This document shows positions 1 through 7,826 of a stretch of DNA of 13,615 nt, one piece after another. Source of the DNA: Lachnospiraceae bacterium. GTDB taxonomy: Bacteria > Bacillota > Clostridia > Lachnospirales > Lachnospiraceae. A program made the translations under genes and the position numbers. How positions within the stretch are numbered: position 1 is the stretch's first letter; every line of letters begins with the position of its first letter. The notes beneath the pieces were generated by a model. That model had not been told where the DNA came from and made no database searches. It saw nothing but the letters and a program-made list of their open reading frames with translations. The stretch covers positions 68,452 to 82,066 of the forward strand of contig JAAUZS010000013.1 in assembly GCA_014804495.1 (NCBI GenBank), given 5' to 3'.

Positions 1-944
1 ATCGCAACTGCAGTCATCGGATCTTCTGCTGTCATAGTGTTGATTCCCGTTTTCTCTGCAATCAGATCTTCCAGTCCACGCAGCAGACTCCCGCCTCCAG
101 TCAATACAATACCTCTGTCTGCAATATCCGCAGCAAGCTCAGGCGGCGTTTTTTCCAGTACGCTGTGTATAGTTTCTACTATCTGTACCGTAGTTTCGTG
201 CAGAGCTTCTTCCGTTTCTTCCGAAGAAACTTTGACAGTTCTCGGAAGTCCTGTTACAAGGTTACGTCCTCTGACATCCATATAATCTAACTCCGGTCTC
301 CTAAACGCGGTACCGATTTTAATCTTCAAATCTTCCGCAGTTCTTTCACCGATCAGCAAATTATGCTTCTTACGCATATAACGTACTATTGCCTCGTCAA
401 AATCATCTCCGGCAATCTTAATAGATGCGCTGACAACAGTACCCCCAAGAGAAATAACCGCTATATCTGATGTACCGCCGCCAATATCCACTATCATATT
501 TCCACAAGGTTTGGAAATATCGATTCCTGCACCGATAGCCGCTGCAATCGGTTCTTCTATAATAGACACTTCTCTGGCTCCCGCCATATAAGTTGCATCT
601 TCTACCGCCTTCTTCTCAACTTCTGTGACACCGCTGGGTACACATACTGCAATACGAGGTTTCCTGAAGCTTTTCTTGCCGAGTGCTTTCTGAATAAAAT
701 ACTTCATCATTTTTTCTGTTACACGGTAATCGGAAATAACACCCTGACGCAGTGGTCTTACTGCTACGATATTACCCGGCGTCCTTCCAAGCATCAATCG
801 TGCATCTTCACCAATCGCCTTGATTTTATTTGTATCTCTGTCAAAAGCTACAACAGACGGCTCTTTTAAAACAACACCTTTTCCCCTGATGTAAACTAAA
901 ATGCTGGCGGTTCCCAAATCAATCCCTATATCTGTATACTGCAT
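1..944 (-). CDS. mreB: Rod shape-determining protein MreB (3' end cut off by the window edge)
   Basis: Bacterial actin homologue that polymerises under the membrane and guides the elongation machinery for lateral wall synthesis. The frame opens at ATG 942-944 and stays open to base 1, giving 314 residues of a protein usually about 330-345 long, so only a short C-terminal piece is missing. Actin-fold nucleotide motifs are visible: phosphate-1 IDLGTAS at residues 8-14, phosphate-2 DIGGGTSD at 153-160, and the adenosine motif LTGGGSLLRG at 281-290. CVPSGVTEVE (101-110) and IIEEPIAAAIGAG (128-140) are also typical of MreB. The start is backed by AAAGGGG a few bases upstream. It is the first gene of its own transcription unit, with two promoters upstream, and mreC/mreD may follow beyond the window. 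Firmicutes carry paralogues (Mbl, MreBH), so the exact paralogue is less certain than the family. Confidence 0.95.
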   Translation of the reverse strand, partial: MQYTDIGIDLGTASILVYIRGKGVVLKEPSVVAFDRDTNKIKAIGEDARLMLGRTPGNIVAVRPLRQGVISDYRVTEKMMKYFIQKALGKKSFRKPRIAVCVPSGVTEVEKKAVEDATYMAGAREVSIIEEPIAAAIGAGIDISKPCGNMIVDIGGGTSDIAVISLGGTVVSASIKIAGDDFDEAIVRYMRKKHNLLIGERTAEDLKIKIGTAFRRPELDYMDVRGRNLVTGLPRTVKVSSEETEEALHETTVQIVETIHSVLEKTPPELAADIADRGIVLTGGGSLLRGLEDLIAEKTGINTMTAEDPMTAVA

Positions 945-980
945 CTTTGTATCCCCTTTCTCCCTGTATACGCGGTATCT

Positions 981-1009
981 ATTATAAGATAATTTCCATT
1001 TGCCATCAA
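981..1009 (-). promoter_or_regulatory. Proximal sigma-A promoter of mreB
   Basis: Read on the minus strand, TTGATG (1004-1009) and a perfect TATAAT (981-986) are separated by 17 bases. Transcription would begin near 974, giving a leader of about 30 bases that carries the mreB Shine-Dalgarno site. This is inferred from consensus match only. Confidence 0.65.
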
Positions 1010-1060
1010 AGTAAACATTTTAATGCCTAAATGAATATAAAGGCATAAATCGCAATATAC

Positions 1061-1088
1061 ATTATAACCTAAAGAAAGAGTTTTTCAA
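1061..1088 (-). promoter_or_regulatory. Distal sigma-A promoter of mreB
   Basis: On the minus strand TTGAAA (1083-1088) lies 16 bases from a perfect TATAAT (1061-1066). It sits about 80 bases upstream of the proximal promoter. A 6-bp inverted repeat (ATGCCT at 1023-1028, AGGCAT at 1041-1046, 12-base spacer) lies between the two promoters and could be an operator or a weak leader hairpin. No direct evidence for either role. Confidence 0.55.
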
Positions 1089-1117
1089 AGGGCTTTCCAA
1101 ATTTTTTTTATTTTTTA

Positions 1118-1167
1118 GAAAAAATTTAAAAAGATGCCAAAATCAGAACAGTTCCGTCTATTCTGAT
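1118..1167 (-). terminator. Possible intrinsic terminator after uvrA
   Basis: On the minus strand a 7-bp stem ATCAGAA/TTCTGAT (arms 1161-1167 and 1142-1148, 12-base loop) is followed by T-rich sequence down to about 1118. It lies about 70 bases past the uvrA stop and upstream of the mreB promoters, where a terminator is expected. The stem is short and GC-poor, so it would be weak. Two further small inverted repeats precede it: ATAGAT/ATCTAT at 1184-1203 and AGCAT/ATGCT at 1171-1182. Confidence 0.4.
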
Positions 1168-1236
1168 ATCAGCATCCATGCTAATAGATTTATCGACATC
1201 TATTTCAGTTTTCTTAACCCCTGATTTAAAAAAATT

Positions 1237-4098
1237 TTATTTGCTGTCCTTTCTCTCTAACATTTTTTTCACATATATGCCGGTATAAGAATCAGGATTA
1301 TTCGCAATTTTCTCCGGAGTGCCTTCTGCAACAACGGTTCCACCGCCATCACCGCCTTCGGGACCTAAGTCTATGATATAATCGGCTGTCTTGATCACAT
1401 CCAGATTATGTTCAATTACTACCACCGTATTACCGCCGTCAGTCAGTTTGTGCAAAATATCTACCAACTTATGAACATCCGCAAAATGCAGTCCGGTTGT
1501 CGGTTCGTCAAGGATATAAATAGTTTTACCGGTGCTGCGCCGGCTAAGTTCAGCAGCCAGCTTAATGCGCTGGGCTTCGCCTCCCGACAATGTTGTAGAT
1601 GGCTGTCCAAGCTTTACATATGAAAGACCTACATCATATAAGGTTTCTATCTTCCTTTTTATAGAAGGCACATTCTCAAAAAACGGCACAGCTTCTTCCA
1701 CGGTCATATCCAGTACATCATAGATACTCTTTCCCTTATACTTAACTTCCAGAGTTTCCCTATTGTACCGTTTGCCGCCGCAGACTTCACATGGCACATA
1801 TACATCCGGCAAAAAGTGCATCTCTATCTTGATAATTCCGTCACCGCTGCACGCCTCACATCGTCCGCCCTTCACATTGAAACTGAATCTTCCCTTGTTA
1901 TATCCTCTTGCCTTGGCATCCATAGTTGACGCAAAGAGATCCCTTATCTGGTCAAAGACACCCGTATAAGTCGCCGGATTAGAACGAGGGGTCCTTCCTA
2001 TTGGCGACTGGTCAATATTAATAACCTTGTCGAGTTGTTTTATGCCAAGTATATCCTGATGCCTGCCCGGTATTGTTCTCGCTCTGTTCAAATCCCTAGC
2101 CAGACGTTTATATAGAATTTCATTTATCAAAGAGCTTTTTCCCGAGCCGGAAACTCCGGTCACACAGGTCATTACTCCCAGAGGAATCTTGACATCTATT
2201 CTTTTTAGATTATTTTCTTCTGCACCTTTAATAGTAAGGTGTCCGACTGCCTTTCTTCTGCTCTTCGGCACCGGAATCTGCATTTTACCGCTTAGATACT
2301 GCCCCGTTATAGACTCTTCCACACGCATGATTTCTTCCGCCGTGCCTTCCGCAACCACCTCGCCGCCGTGCGAACCTGCTCCCGGACCAATATCCACAAT
2401 ATGATCCGCAGCCCACATTGTATCCTCGTCATGTTCTACGACGACAAGAGTATTTCCCATATCCTTTAAATTCCTTAAGGCAGCTATGAGTTTATCATTA
2501 TCCCTCTGATGCAGACCGATACTCGGCTCATCCAGAATATAGCATACTCCTACAAGCCCTGAGCCAATCTGGGTTGCCAGTCTGATTCTCTGCGCCTCGC
2601 CTCCTGACAACGACGCCGTCGCTCTGGACAAAGCAAGATAATCTAATCCCACCTCGATAAGAAATCCTACCCTCGCTCTTATTTCTTTCAAAATCTGCTT
2701 TCCTATCAGTTCCTGCTGCTTGGTCAGATTCATGTTTCCGACAAATTCATGCAGATTTTTGATAGACATTGAGGTAATCTCATAGATATTTCTATCACAT
2801 ACGGTTACAGCAAGAGATTCTTTCTTAAGCCTCATTCCCTTACACTCTCTGCATGGCGTAATGCGCATAAATTCTTCGTATTCCTGTTTCATGATTTCTG
2901 AGCTGGTCTCTCTGTATTTGCGCTCAACATTCTTAATCAGACCTTCAAAAGCAACAGGATATACGCCTTCTCCACGCTGCCCCTTATAATGTACCTCCAC
3001 CTTTTTGCCGTTTGTTCCGTAAATAATTACCTGCTGCACGGAATCCGGCAGTTCTTCAAAAGGTGTATCAAGACTGAACTTATATTCCTTCGCCAGAGCC
3101 TGTAAGATCGCATTTGTAAAACTGCCTTCGCTGCCGCTGGACTGCCAGCCCATCGCAACAATAGCGCCATCCTTTATACTCACGGTTTTATCCGGAATCA
3201 TCAAATCTACGTCAAATTCCATCTTATATCCCAGACCGAAACATTCAGGGCATGCACCGAAAGGATTGTTAAAAGAGAAACTCCTCGGTTCAATCTCCCC
3301 GATGCTGATACCACAGTCCGGACAGGAAAAACTTTCACTAAACGTAATCGGCTCACCATCGATTACATCCAGAATCATCAATCCCTCTGACAAATTCAGT
3401 ACATTTTCTATGGAATCGGTCAGGCGTCTCTCAATTCCTTCTTTTACAACCAGTCTGTCTACAATAATTTCAATATTATGCTTTATATTTTTATCGAGCT
3501 TGATTTCCTCTGAAAGCTCATACAGATTTCCGTCTACCCTGATTCTGACATAACCGCTTTTTTTCGCTCTTTCAAATACCTTTGCATGCTCGCCTTTTCT
3601 GCCTCTGACAACCGGCGCCAGCAGTTGAATCTTCGTTCCCGCAGGCATGGCAAGAATCTGATCTACCATTTGATCTACACTCTGCTTCTTAATTTCCTTA
3701 CCGCAGTTCGGACAGTGCGGAATTCCGATTCTGGCATAAAGAAGTCGGAAATAATCATAGATTTCCGTAACCGTACCAACTGTAGACCGTGGATTCCTAT
3801 TCGTAGATTTCTGATCTATGGAAATCGCAGGAGAAAGCCCTTCTATTTTTTCAACATTCGGTTTCTCCATCTGTCCTAAGAACTGTCTTGCATAGGACGA
3901 GAGTGATTCCATGTACCTTCTTTGACCTTCTGCATATATGGTATCAAATGCCAGGGAGGATTTACCCGAACCCGAAAGTCCTGTAAGAACTACAAATTCA
4001 TTCCGTGGAATATCCACATCAATATGCTTCAGATTATGTTCACTCGCTCCCCTAATTTTAATATACTCCCTAGGCCGCATTTTTACTGTGTCAGTCAT
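1237..4098 (-). CDS. uvrA: Excinuclease ABC subunit A, UvrA (damage recognition ATPase)
   Basis: DNA damage sensor of nucleotide excision repair. The UvrA dimer scans DNA, loads UvrB at lesions and leaves. At 953 residues it has normal family length (about 940). Both ABC modules are intact: Walker [10 protein letters not shown] at 40-48 and GVSGSGKSS at 648-656, signatures [11 protein letters not shown] at about 497 and [11 protein letters not shown] at about 837, and Walker [11 protein letters not shown] and [10 protein letters not shown]. The Cys pairs of two zinc modules are present at C259/C262 with C283/C286 and at C747/C750 with C770/C773. A CPNC pair also occurs at 129-132. The ATG at 4096-4098 is supported by AAGGGAGAA about 7 bases upstream. 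It follows uvrB in the same direction with a 112-base gap that holds a long palindrome. No separate SOS box was seen, so it probably depends partly on read-through from the uvrB promoter. Confidence 0.98.
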   Translation of the reverse strand: MTDTVKMRPREYIKIRGASEHNLKHIDVDIPRNEFVVLTGLSGSGKSSLAFDTIYAEGQRRYMESLSSYARQFLGQMEKPNVEKIEGLSPAISIDQKSTNRNPRSTVGTVTEIYDYFRLLYARIGIPHCPNCGKEIKKQSVDQMVDQILAMPAGTKIQLLAPVVRGRKGEHAKVFERAKKSGYVRIRVDGNLYELSEEIKLDKNIKHNIEIIVDRLVVKEGIERRLTDSIENVLNLSEGLMILDVIDGEPITFSESFSCPDCGISIGEIEPRSFSFNNPFGACPECFGLGYKMEFDVDLMIPDKTVSIKDGAIVAMGWQSSGSEGSFTNAILQALAKEYKFSLDTPFEELPDSVQQVIIYGTNGKKVEVHYKGQRGEGVYPVAFEGLIKNVERKYRETSSEIMKQEYEEFMRITPCRECKGMRLKKESLAVTVCDRNIYEITSMSIKNLHEFVGNMNLTKQQELIGKQILKEIRARVGFLIEVGLDYLALSRATASLSGGEAQRIRLATQIGSGLVGVCYILDEPSIGLHQRDNDKLIAALRNLKDMGNTLVVVEHDEDTMWAADHIVDIGPGAGSHGGEVVAEGTAEEIMRVEESITGQYLSGKMQIPVPKSRRKAVGHLTIKGAEENNLKRIDVKIPLGVMTCVTGVSGSGKSSLINEILYKRLARDLNRARTIPGRHQDILGIKQLDKVINIDQSPIGRTPRSNPATYTGVFDQIRDLFASTMDAKARGYNKGRFSFNVKGGRCEACSGDGIIKIEMHFLPDVYVPCEVCGGKRYNRETLEVKYKGKSIYDVLDMTVEEAVPFFENVPSIKRKIETLYDVGLSYVKLGQPSTTLSGGEAQRIKLAAELSRRSTGKTIYILDEPTTGLHFADVHKLVDILHKLTDGGNTVVVIEHNLDVIKTADYIIDLGPEGGDGGGTVVAEGTPEKIANNPDSYTGIYVKKMLERKDSK

Positions 4099-4128
4099 TT
4101 TCGATTCTCCCTTGTATTTGTATTCTCA

Positions 4129-4206
4129 AGTATGGACAAAATGAATAAAATAAGGGGTGACTTGCCACTGCATCGGAACCTCGTTTTTATTCATTTTGTC
4201 CATACT
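4129..4206. repeat. Palindromic repeat copy A between uvrB and uvrA
   Basis: A perfect 22-bp inverted repeat (arms 4129-4150 and 4185-4206) encloses a 34-base centre. The arms read AGTA then TGGACAAAATGAATAAAA. Within the centre GGGGT (4154-4158) can pair with ACCTC (4178-4182, one G-U) around a CCACTGCA core. The right arm ends 4 bases from the uvrB stop and the left arm lies 30 bases before the uvrA start. On either strand the inner G-rich stem is followed by a T-rich run, so it may act as a partial bidirectional terminator or processing site inside the uvrB-uvrA unit. It is related to copy B at 6319-6404. Confidence 0.85.
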
Positions 4207-4210
4207 CTGC

Positions 4211-6226
4211 TTACTCTTCCATGTCTCGCAATATTTTCTTAAGTTCTACCATCTTATCGCGCAGTTCTGCTGCAGCTTCGAAATTCAAATCTGCCGCAGC
4301 CTTCTTCATCTTCTTCTCCACATCCTTAACCAGCTTTTCTAGTTCCTGGCGGCTCATGGACTCGGGGTCTTTTTCAAACTTGACTTCTTCTTTGTCAATA
4401 ACTTTGGAAATGCTTATTAAATCCCGAACCGCTTTCCTGATGGATTGTGGCGTGATTCCATGTTCTTCATTGTATTTTTGCTGGATTTCGCGCCTTCTGT
4501 TTGTCTCCGAAATAGCAACCTTCATGGAATCCGTCATATTATCGGCATACATTATAACATGTCCTTCCACATTTCTTGCAGCACGACCTATGGTCTGTAT
4601 CAGAGAAGTTTCCGAACGCAGGAAGCCCTCTTTATCCGCATCCAGAATAGCTACGAGAGACACCTCCGGAATATCCAATCCCTCTCTCAGCAAATTAATT
4701 CCTACAAGAACGTCAAATACATTCAGCCTCATATCCCGGATAATTTCTGCACGTTCCAGGGCATCAATATCAGAATGCAGATATTTCACACGGATTCCCA
4801 CATCGTTCATATATTCTGTCAGGTCTTCCGCCATACGCTTCGTCAAAGTAGTTACCAGAACTTTATTTTTTTTCTCTACCTCTTTATTAATCTCTGTCAC
4901 CAAATCGTCAATCTGTCCCTCTACAGGTCTTACATCCACTTCCGGATCAAGCAGCCCTGTCGGTCTGATAATCTGTTCCGTGCGCAGCAGTTCATGCTCC
5001 GCCTCATAATCGGACGGTGTTGCCGACACAAACATCATCTGGTCGATATGTTGCTCAAACTCCCCGAAATTAAGCGGCCTGTTATCCAGAGCAGAAGGCA
5101 GACGGAAGCCATAATCTACCAGCGTCGTTTTTCTGGCGCGGTCGCCGGAGTACATTCCCCGTATCTGCGGCACAGTCATATGCGATTCATCTATAATAAT
5201 AAGAAAATCGTCTTTGAAATAATCCATCAGGGTAAAAGGGGTTGCACCCGGAGGCATACCATTCAGATGTCTGGAATAGTTCTCTATTCCGGAGCAAAAG
5301 CCGGTTTCACGCAGCATTTCAATATCAAAGTTCGTGCGCTCAGCAATCCTCTGCGCCTCCAGCAATTTATCTTCACCTTTGAAATATTTTACTCTCTCTT
5401 CCATTTCTATTTCAATATTTTTGCATGCCTCATTAATTTTCTCCTGAGGAACAACATAATGAGACGCCGGAAAGATAGCAATATGTTCCAAGGTTGCATG
5501 AACCTGTCCCGTCAAAGGGTCAGTCTGCGCAATGCGGTCTATCTCGTCTCCGAAGAATTCAATCCTTATCAGATAATCGCCGCCTTCAGCCGGGTATACT
5601 TCTACTACATCACCGCGCACGCGGAAGCAGCCACGCTCCATATCCATATCATTCCTGTTATACTGAATATTTATCAGTTCCCTTATTACCTGATCCCTGT
5701 CCTTCGTCATACCGGGCCGAAGAGATACAATCATTTCTTCATAATCATCCGGACTTCCCAGTCCGTAAATACATGAAACGCTGGCTACTACTACGACATC
5801 TCTGCGTTCGGCAAGGGACGCAGTAGCGGACAGCCTGAGCTTATCAATTTCATCATTAATGGAGGAATCTTTTGCAATATAAGTATCCGTGGACGGAACA
5901 TACGCTTCGGGCTGATAATAATCATAGTAGCTTACGAAGTATTCTACGGCATTCTCCGGAAAAAACTCCCTAAATTCGCCATATAGCTGCGCCGCCAGAG
6001 TTTTATTGTGCGCTATTACCAGCGTAGGTTTCTGAAGCTGCTGAATAACATTCGCCATTGTGAATGTCTTTCCGGAACCGGTAACTCCCAAAAGCGTCTG
6101 AAATTGATTTCCTTCCTTGAAACCTTTCACAAGTTCTGCAATAGCCTGGGGCTGGTCGCCGGTAGGCTGGTATTCACTGTGAAGTTTGAAAGGTTTTGAT
6201 TTATTTTCCGCAGAAAAATTTTGCAC
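4211..6226 (-). CDS. uvrB: Excinuclease ABC subunit B, UvrB
   Basis: Central helicase-like subunit of nucleotide excision repair. It receives damaged DNA from UvrA, verifies the lesion by threading a strand behind its beta-hairpin, and recruits UvrC. At 671 residues it is of normal length. Walker A GVTGSGKT is at 47-54, the aromatic hairpin region [17 protein letters not shown] at about 100-116, and DESH at 346-349. Helicase motifs SATP and [10 protein letters not shown] follow, and a C-terminal UVR coiled coil at about 630-665 contacts UvrC. The start is GTG at 6224-6226: a near-perfect Shine-Dalgarno GGAGGTGAT sits 5 bases upstream, while the ATG just before it is out of frame. An SOS box upstream predicts LexA control. 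It is flanked on both sides by the palindromic repeats A and B. Confidence 0.98.
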   Translation of the reverse strand: MQNFSAENKSKPFKLHSEYQPTGDQPQAIAELVKGFKEGNQFQTLLGVTGSGKTFTMANVIQQLQKPTLVIAHNKTLAAQLYGEFREFFPENAVEYFVSYYDYYQPEAYVPSTDTYIAKDSSINDEIDKLRLSATASLAERRDVVVVASVSCIYGLGSPDDYEEMIVSLRPGMTKDRDQVIRELINIQYNRNDMDMERGCFRVRGDVVEVYPAEGGDYLIRIEFFGDEIDRIAQTDPLTGQVHATLEHIAIFPASHYVVPQEKINEACKNIEIEMEERVKYFKGEDKLLEAQRIAERTNFDIEMLRETGFCSGIENYSRHLNGMPPGATPFTLMDYFKDDFLIIIDESHMTVPQIRGMYSGDRARKTTLVDYGFRLPSALDNRPLNFGEFEQHIDQMMFVSATPSDYEAEHELLRTEQIIRPTGLLDPEVDVRPVEGQIDDLVTEINKEVEKKNKVLVTTLTKRMAEDLTEYMNDVGIRVKYLHSDIDALERAEIIRDMRLNVFDVLVGINLLREGLDIPEVSLVAILDADKEGFLRSETSLIQTIGRAARNVEGHVIMYADNMTDSMKVAISETNRRREIQQKYNEEHGITPQSIRKAVRDLISISKVIDKEEVKFEKDPESMSRQELEKLVKDVEKKMKKAAADLNFEAAAELRDKMVELKKILRDMEE

Positions 6227-6253
6227 TAAAAATCACCTCCATGAACAGTATTA

Positions 6254-6282
6254 ATGATATCATAAGTCTGCGGATTTGTACA
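6254..6282 (-). promoter_or_regulatory. Candidate uvrB promoter
   Basis: On the minus strand TGTACA (6277-6282) lies 17 bases from TATCAT (6254-6259). The -10 is embedded in a perfect 10-bp palindrome ATGATATCAT (6254-6263), and an overlapping TATGAT could serve instead. The -35 is a mediocre match, as is common for regulated promoters. It lies directly downstream of the SOS box. Confidence 0.45.
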
Positions 6283-6291
6283 GTACTATGC

Positions 6292-6303
6292 AAACATTTG
6301 TTC
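6292..6303 (-). promoter_or_regulatory. LexA (SOS) box upstream of uvrB
   Basis: The minus strand reads GAACAAATGTTT, which fits the Gram-positive LexA consensus GAAC-N4-GTTY exactly. It lies 66 bases upstream of the uvrB start codon and 9 bases upstream of the candidate -35. A second half-site-like AGAACAAAT follows at about 6305-6313. uvrB is a classical SOS gene in Firmicutes, so position and target agree with the motif. Confidence 0.75.
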
Positions 6304-6318
6304 TGATTTGTTCTATTT

Positions 6319-6404
6319 TCACGAACTTAGGTAAAGTAAATAAAAATGGGGCTCATTGCAGTGCAGAGACGCCCCATTTTTGTTTATTTTGTCCAAGTTC
6401 GTGA
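6319..6404. repeat. Palindromic repeat copy B between the S41 protease gene and uvrB
   Basis: Two 34-base arms (6319-6352 and 6371-6404) enclose an 18-base loop. As plus-strand RNA, 29 of 34 positions are Watson-Crick pairs, 4 are G-U and one is A-C. The outermost 10 bp (TCACGAACTT and its complement) are perfect. The inner right arm, read on the minus strand, contains TGGACAAAATAAACAAAAA followed by TGGGGC. The loop contains TTGCAGTGCA. It sits 29 bases past the S41 protease stop and 16 bases upstream of the uvrB SOS box. It is related to copy A at 4129-4206, in inverted orientation judging by the core. Confidence 0.85.
6341..6382. terminator. Bidirectional intrinsic terminator inside palindrome B
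   Basis: The inner stem ATGGGGC/GCCCCAT is flanked by an A5 run on one side and a T5 run on the other, so each strand has a GC stem followed by a U-tract. It is the only terminator-like structure after the regulator-ftsEX-hydrolase-S41 block, and it probably ends that transcript before the uvrB promoter. Confidence 0.6.
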
Positions 6405-6433
6405 CTCGAGACAATAATGTCATAAAAATCCTA

Positions 6434-7795
6434 TTATTTAATCATATCTTCTATTTCTTCTATAGCACGCTCTAATTGATTATCAACGCCATCGTCATAA
6501 TATGCATCCGCATCAAACTCGCATACGATATCCGGTTCGATTCCTATATTATGAATGTTATTGCCATTCGGCGTATAGTATGCGCTGACCGTAAGCTTCA
6601 ACGCCGTTCCGTCAGTAAGCGGAAGTATTCTCTGCACAATGCCTTTTCCAAAAGTGGTAGTACCGATAAGAACCCCTTTATCATAATCCTTGATAGCGCC
6701 TGCAAGAATTTCCGAAGCGCTGGCGGAATTGCCATTCACCAATACAACCAAAGGCATCTGCAACTCTTTTTTCCCATCGCAGCTATATTCCGTACGTTTT
6801 CCGGAACGGTCTTCTGTATATACGACCAGTCCTTTCGGAAGAATCTGTCTTGCGATATCTACCACTACCGAAAGGCTTCCTCCGGGATTACTGCGCAAAT
6901 CAAGAATAAGCCCTTTAGCGTCGGAGCCTTTTATCACCGCCAACGCTTCGACGAACTGATCATAAGTAACTTCGTCAAATTCCGTAATCTGGATGTATCC
7001 CACCCCGTTGTCCAGCATCTCATGGTTGACCGTAGGTGATTCAATCTTTTTTCTGACTACATCTATCTCCAGATAATCCGGTTCTCCTTCTCTGTAAATA
7101 GTAAGATGTACGGTTGTTCCTTCCTCGCCTTTAATCATTGCAACGATTTCTGACAGTTCCAATCCATATGCCGACTCACCGTCTACTTCATAAATAATAT
7201 CATTTTCCCGTAAACCGGCTTCCTGCGCAGGGGTATTAGCTATAACACCGCTGATTTTACCGTATCCGGTTCTTTCGTCCAGCCCCACATATGCGCCAAT
7301 CCCGTAATAAACTCCCTCAGTATCCTGCATCAGTTCTTCCCATTCTTCCGCAGTATAATAAACGGAATATGGGTCGCCTAAAGACGCTACCATTCCGGCA
7401 TACATTCCCTCTATCAGTTCATCAGTAGTAATATCTTCTTCATTATAAAAATATTTGTTTATAATTTCCTCAATTGATTCCAGCTTGGCAATCGTATCAT
7501 CATCAGTAACGCCATCCGCCGATTTTCTTTCTGTATTTGCGGGCTGGGCATTCGCAATCTTGAATGCAGCATCCGCCTGAGCCCCGACAAATATACAGCT
7601 TGCTGTAAGCACACTTGCAAGTATACCCGTCAGCAATCCTACGATAAACATCCCCTTCGTTTGTCGGGATTCCTGCCGTACTCCCTGCGGGTTCTGCTGT
7701 TTCTGTGGCTTCTGTGGTTCATTAGGGTACAAATTATTCGCCGCTCCCTGGTTCATTTCATTATTATTACTATATCCATAATTATCCAAAATCAT
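6434..7795 (-). CDS. S41 family carboxy-terminal processing protease (CtpA/CtpB-like)
   Basis: Membrane-anchored serine protease that trims or degrades envelope proteins from their C-termini. The 453 residues run in order: a cytoplasmic Gln/Asn/Pro-rich tail (1-47), one membrane segment (about 48-71), a helical lead-in with GDPYSVYYT (140-148), a PDZ domain (about 160-250), and the S41 catalytic domain. The Ser-Lys dyad is intact: Ser359 in NSASASE, Lys384 in TFGKG and Gln388 match Ser430, Lys455 and Gln459 of E. coli Tsp in spacing. The start ATG 7793-7795 follows GGAGATGA closely, with a short spacer. It lies 31 bases behind the M23 hydrolase gene and should be cotranscribed with ftsEX. A plausible substrate is a wall hydrolase or its partner, but that is inference from context. 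Confidence 0.93.
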   Translation of the reverse strand: MILDNYGYSNNNEMNQGAANNLYPNEPQKPQKQQNPQGVRQESRQTKGMFIVGLLTGILASVLTASCIFVGAQADAAFKIANAQPANTERKSADGVTDDDTIAKLESIEEIINKYFYNEEDITTDELIEGMYAGMVASLGDPYSVYYTAEEWEELMQDTEGVYYGIGAYVGLDERTGYGKISGVIANTPAQEAGLRENDIIYEVDGESAYGLELSEIVAMIKGEEGTTVHLTIYREGEPDYLEIDVVRKKIESPTVNHEMLDNGVGYIQITEFDEVTYDQFVEALAVIKGSDAKGLILDLRSNPGGSLSVVVDIARQILPKGLVVYTEDRSGKRTEYSCDGKKELQMPLVVLVNGNSASASEILAGAIKDYDKGVLIGTTTFGKGIVQRILPLTDGTALKLTVSAYYTPNGNNIHNIGIEPDIVCEFDADAYYDDGVDNQLERAIEEIEDMIK

Positions 7796-7826
7796 TCATC
7801 TCCATTTATTTAAATATTATAAATCT

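Noticed and set aside
1099..1127. AAATTTTTT/AAAAAATTT inverted repeat upstream of mreB
   Set aside because: It is made only of A and T in a low-complexity tract. It would form a very weak stem and needs no functional explanation beyond the general AT-richness near promoters and terminators.
4175..4186. SOS-like GAAC...GTTT inside palindrome A, upstream of uvrA
   Set aside because: The half-sites are separated by 3 bases instead of the 4 required for LexA, and they fall inside the hairpin core, so the match is best explained by chance.
4445..5776. Long plus-strand open frame of 443 codons opposite uvrB
   Set aside because: It lies wholly antisense to an unmistakable uvrB, has no SD-backed start, and its translation is rich in His, Arg, Tyr and Phe with no recognisable domain. 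It is a by-product of codon use on the other strand.
4129..6404. Composite transposon carrying uvrB between inverted repeats
   Set aside because: No transposase and no target duplication were seen, uvrB resembles uvrA in codon use, and uvrB-uvrA adjacency is the ancestral order in Firmicutes. The repeats more likely inserted around a resident gene.
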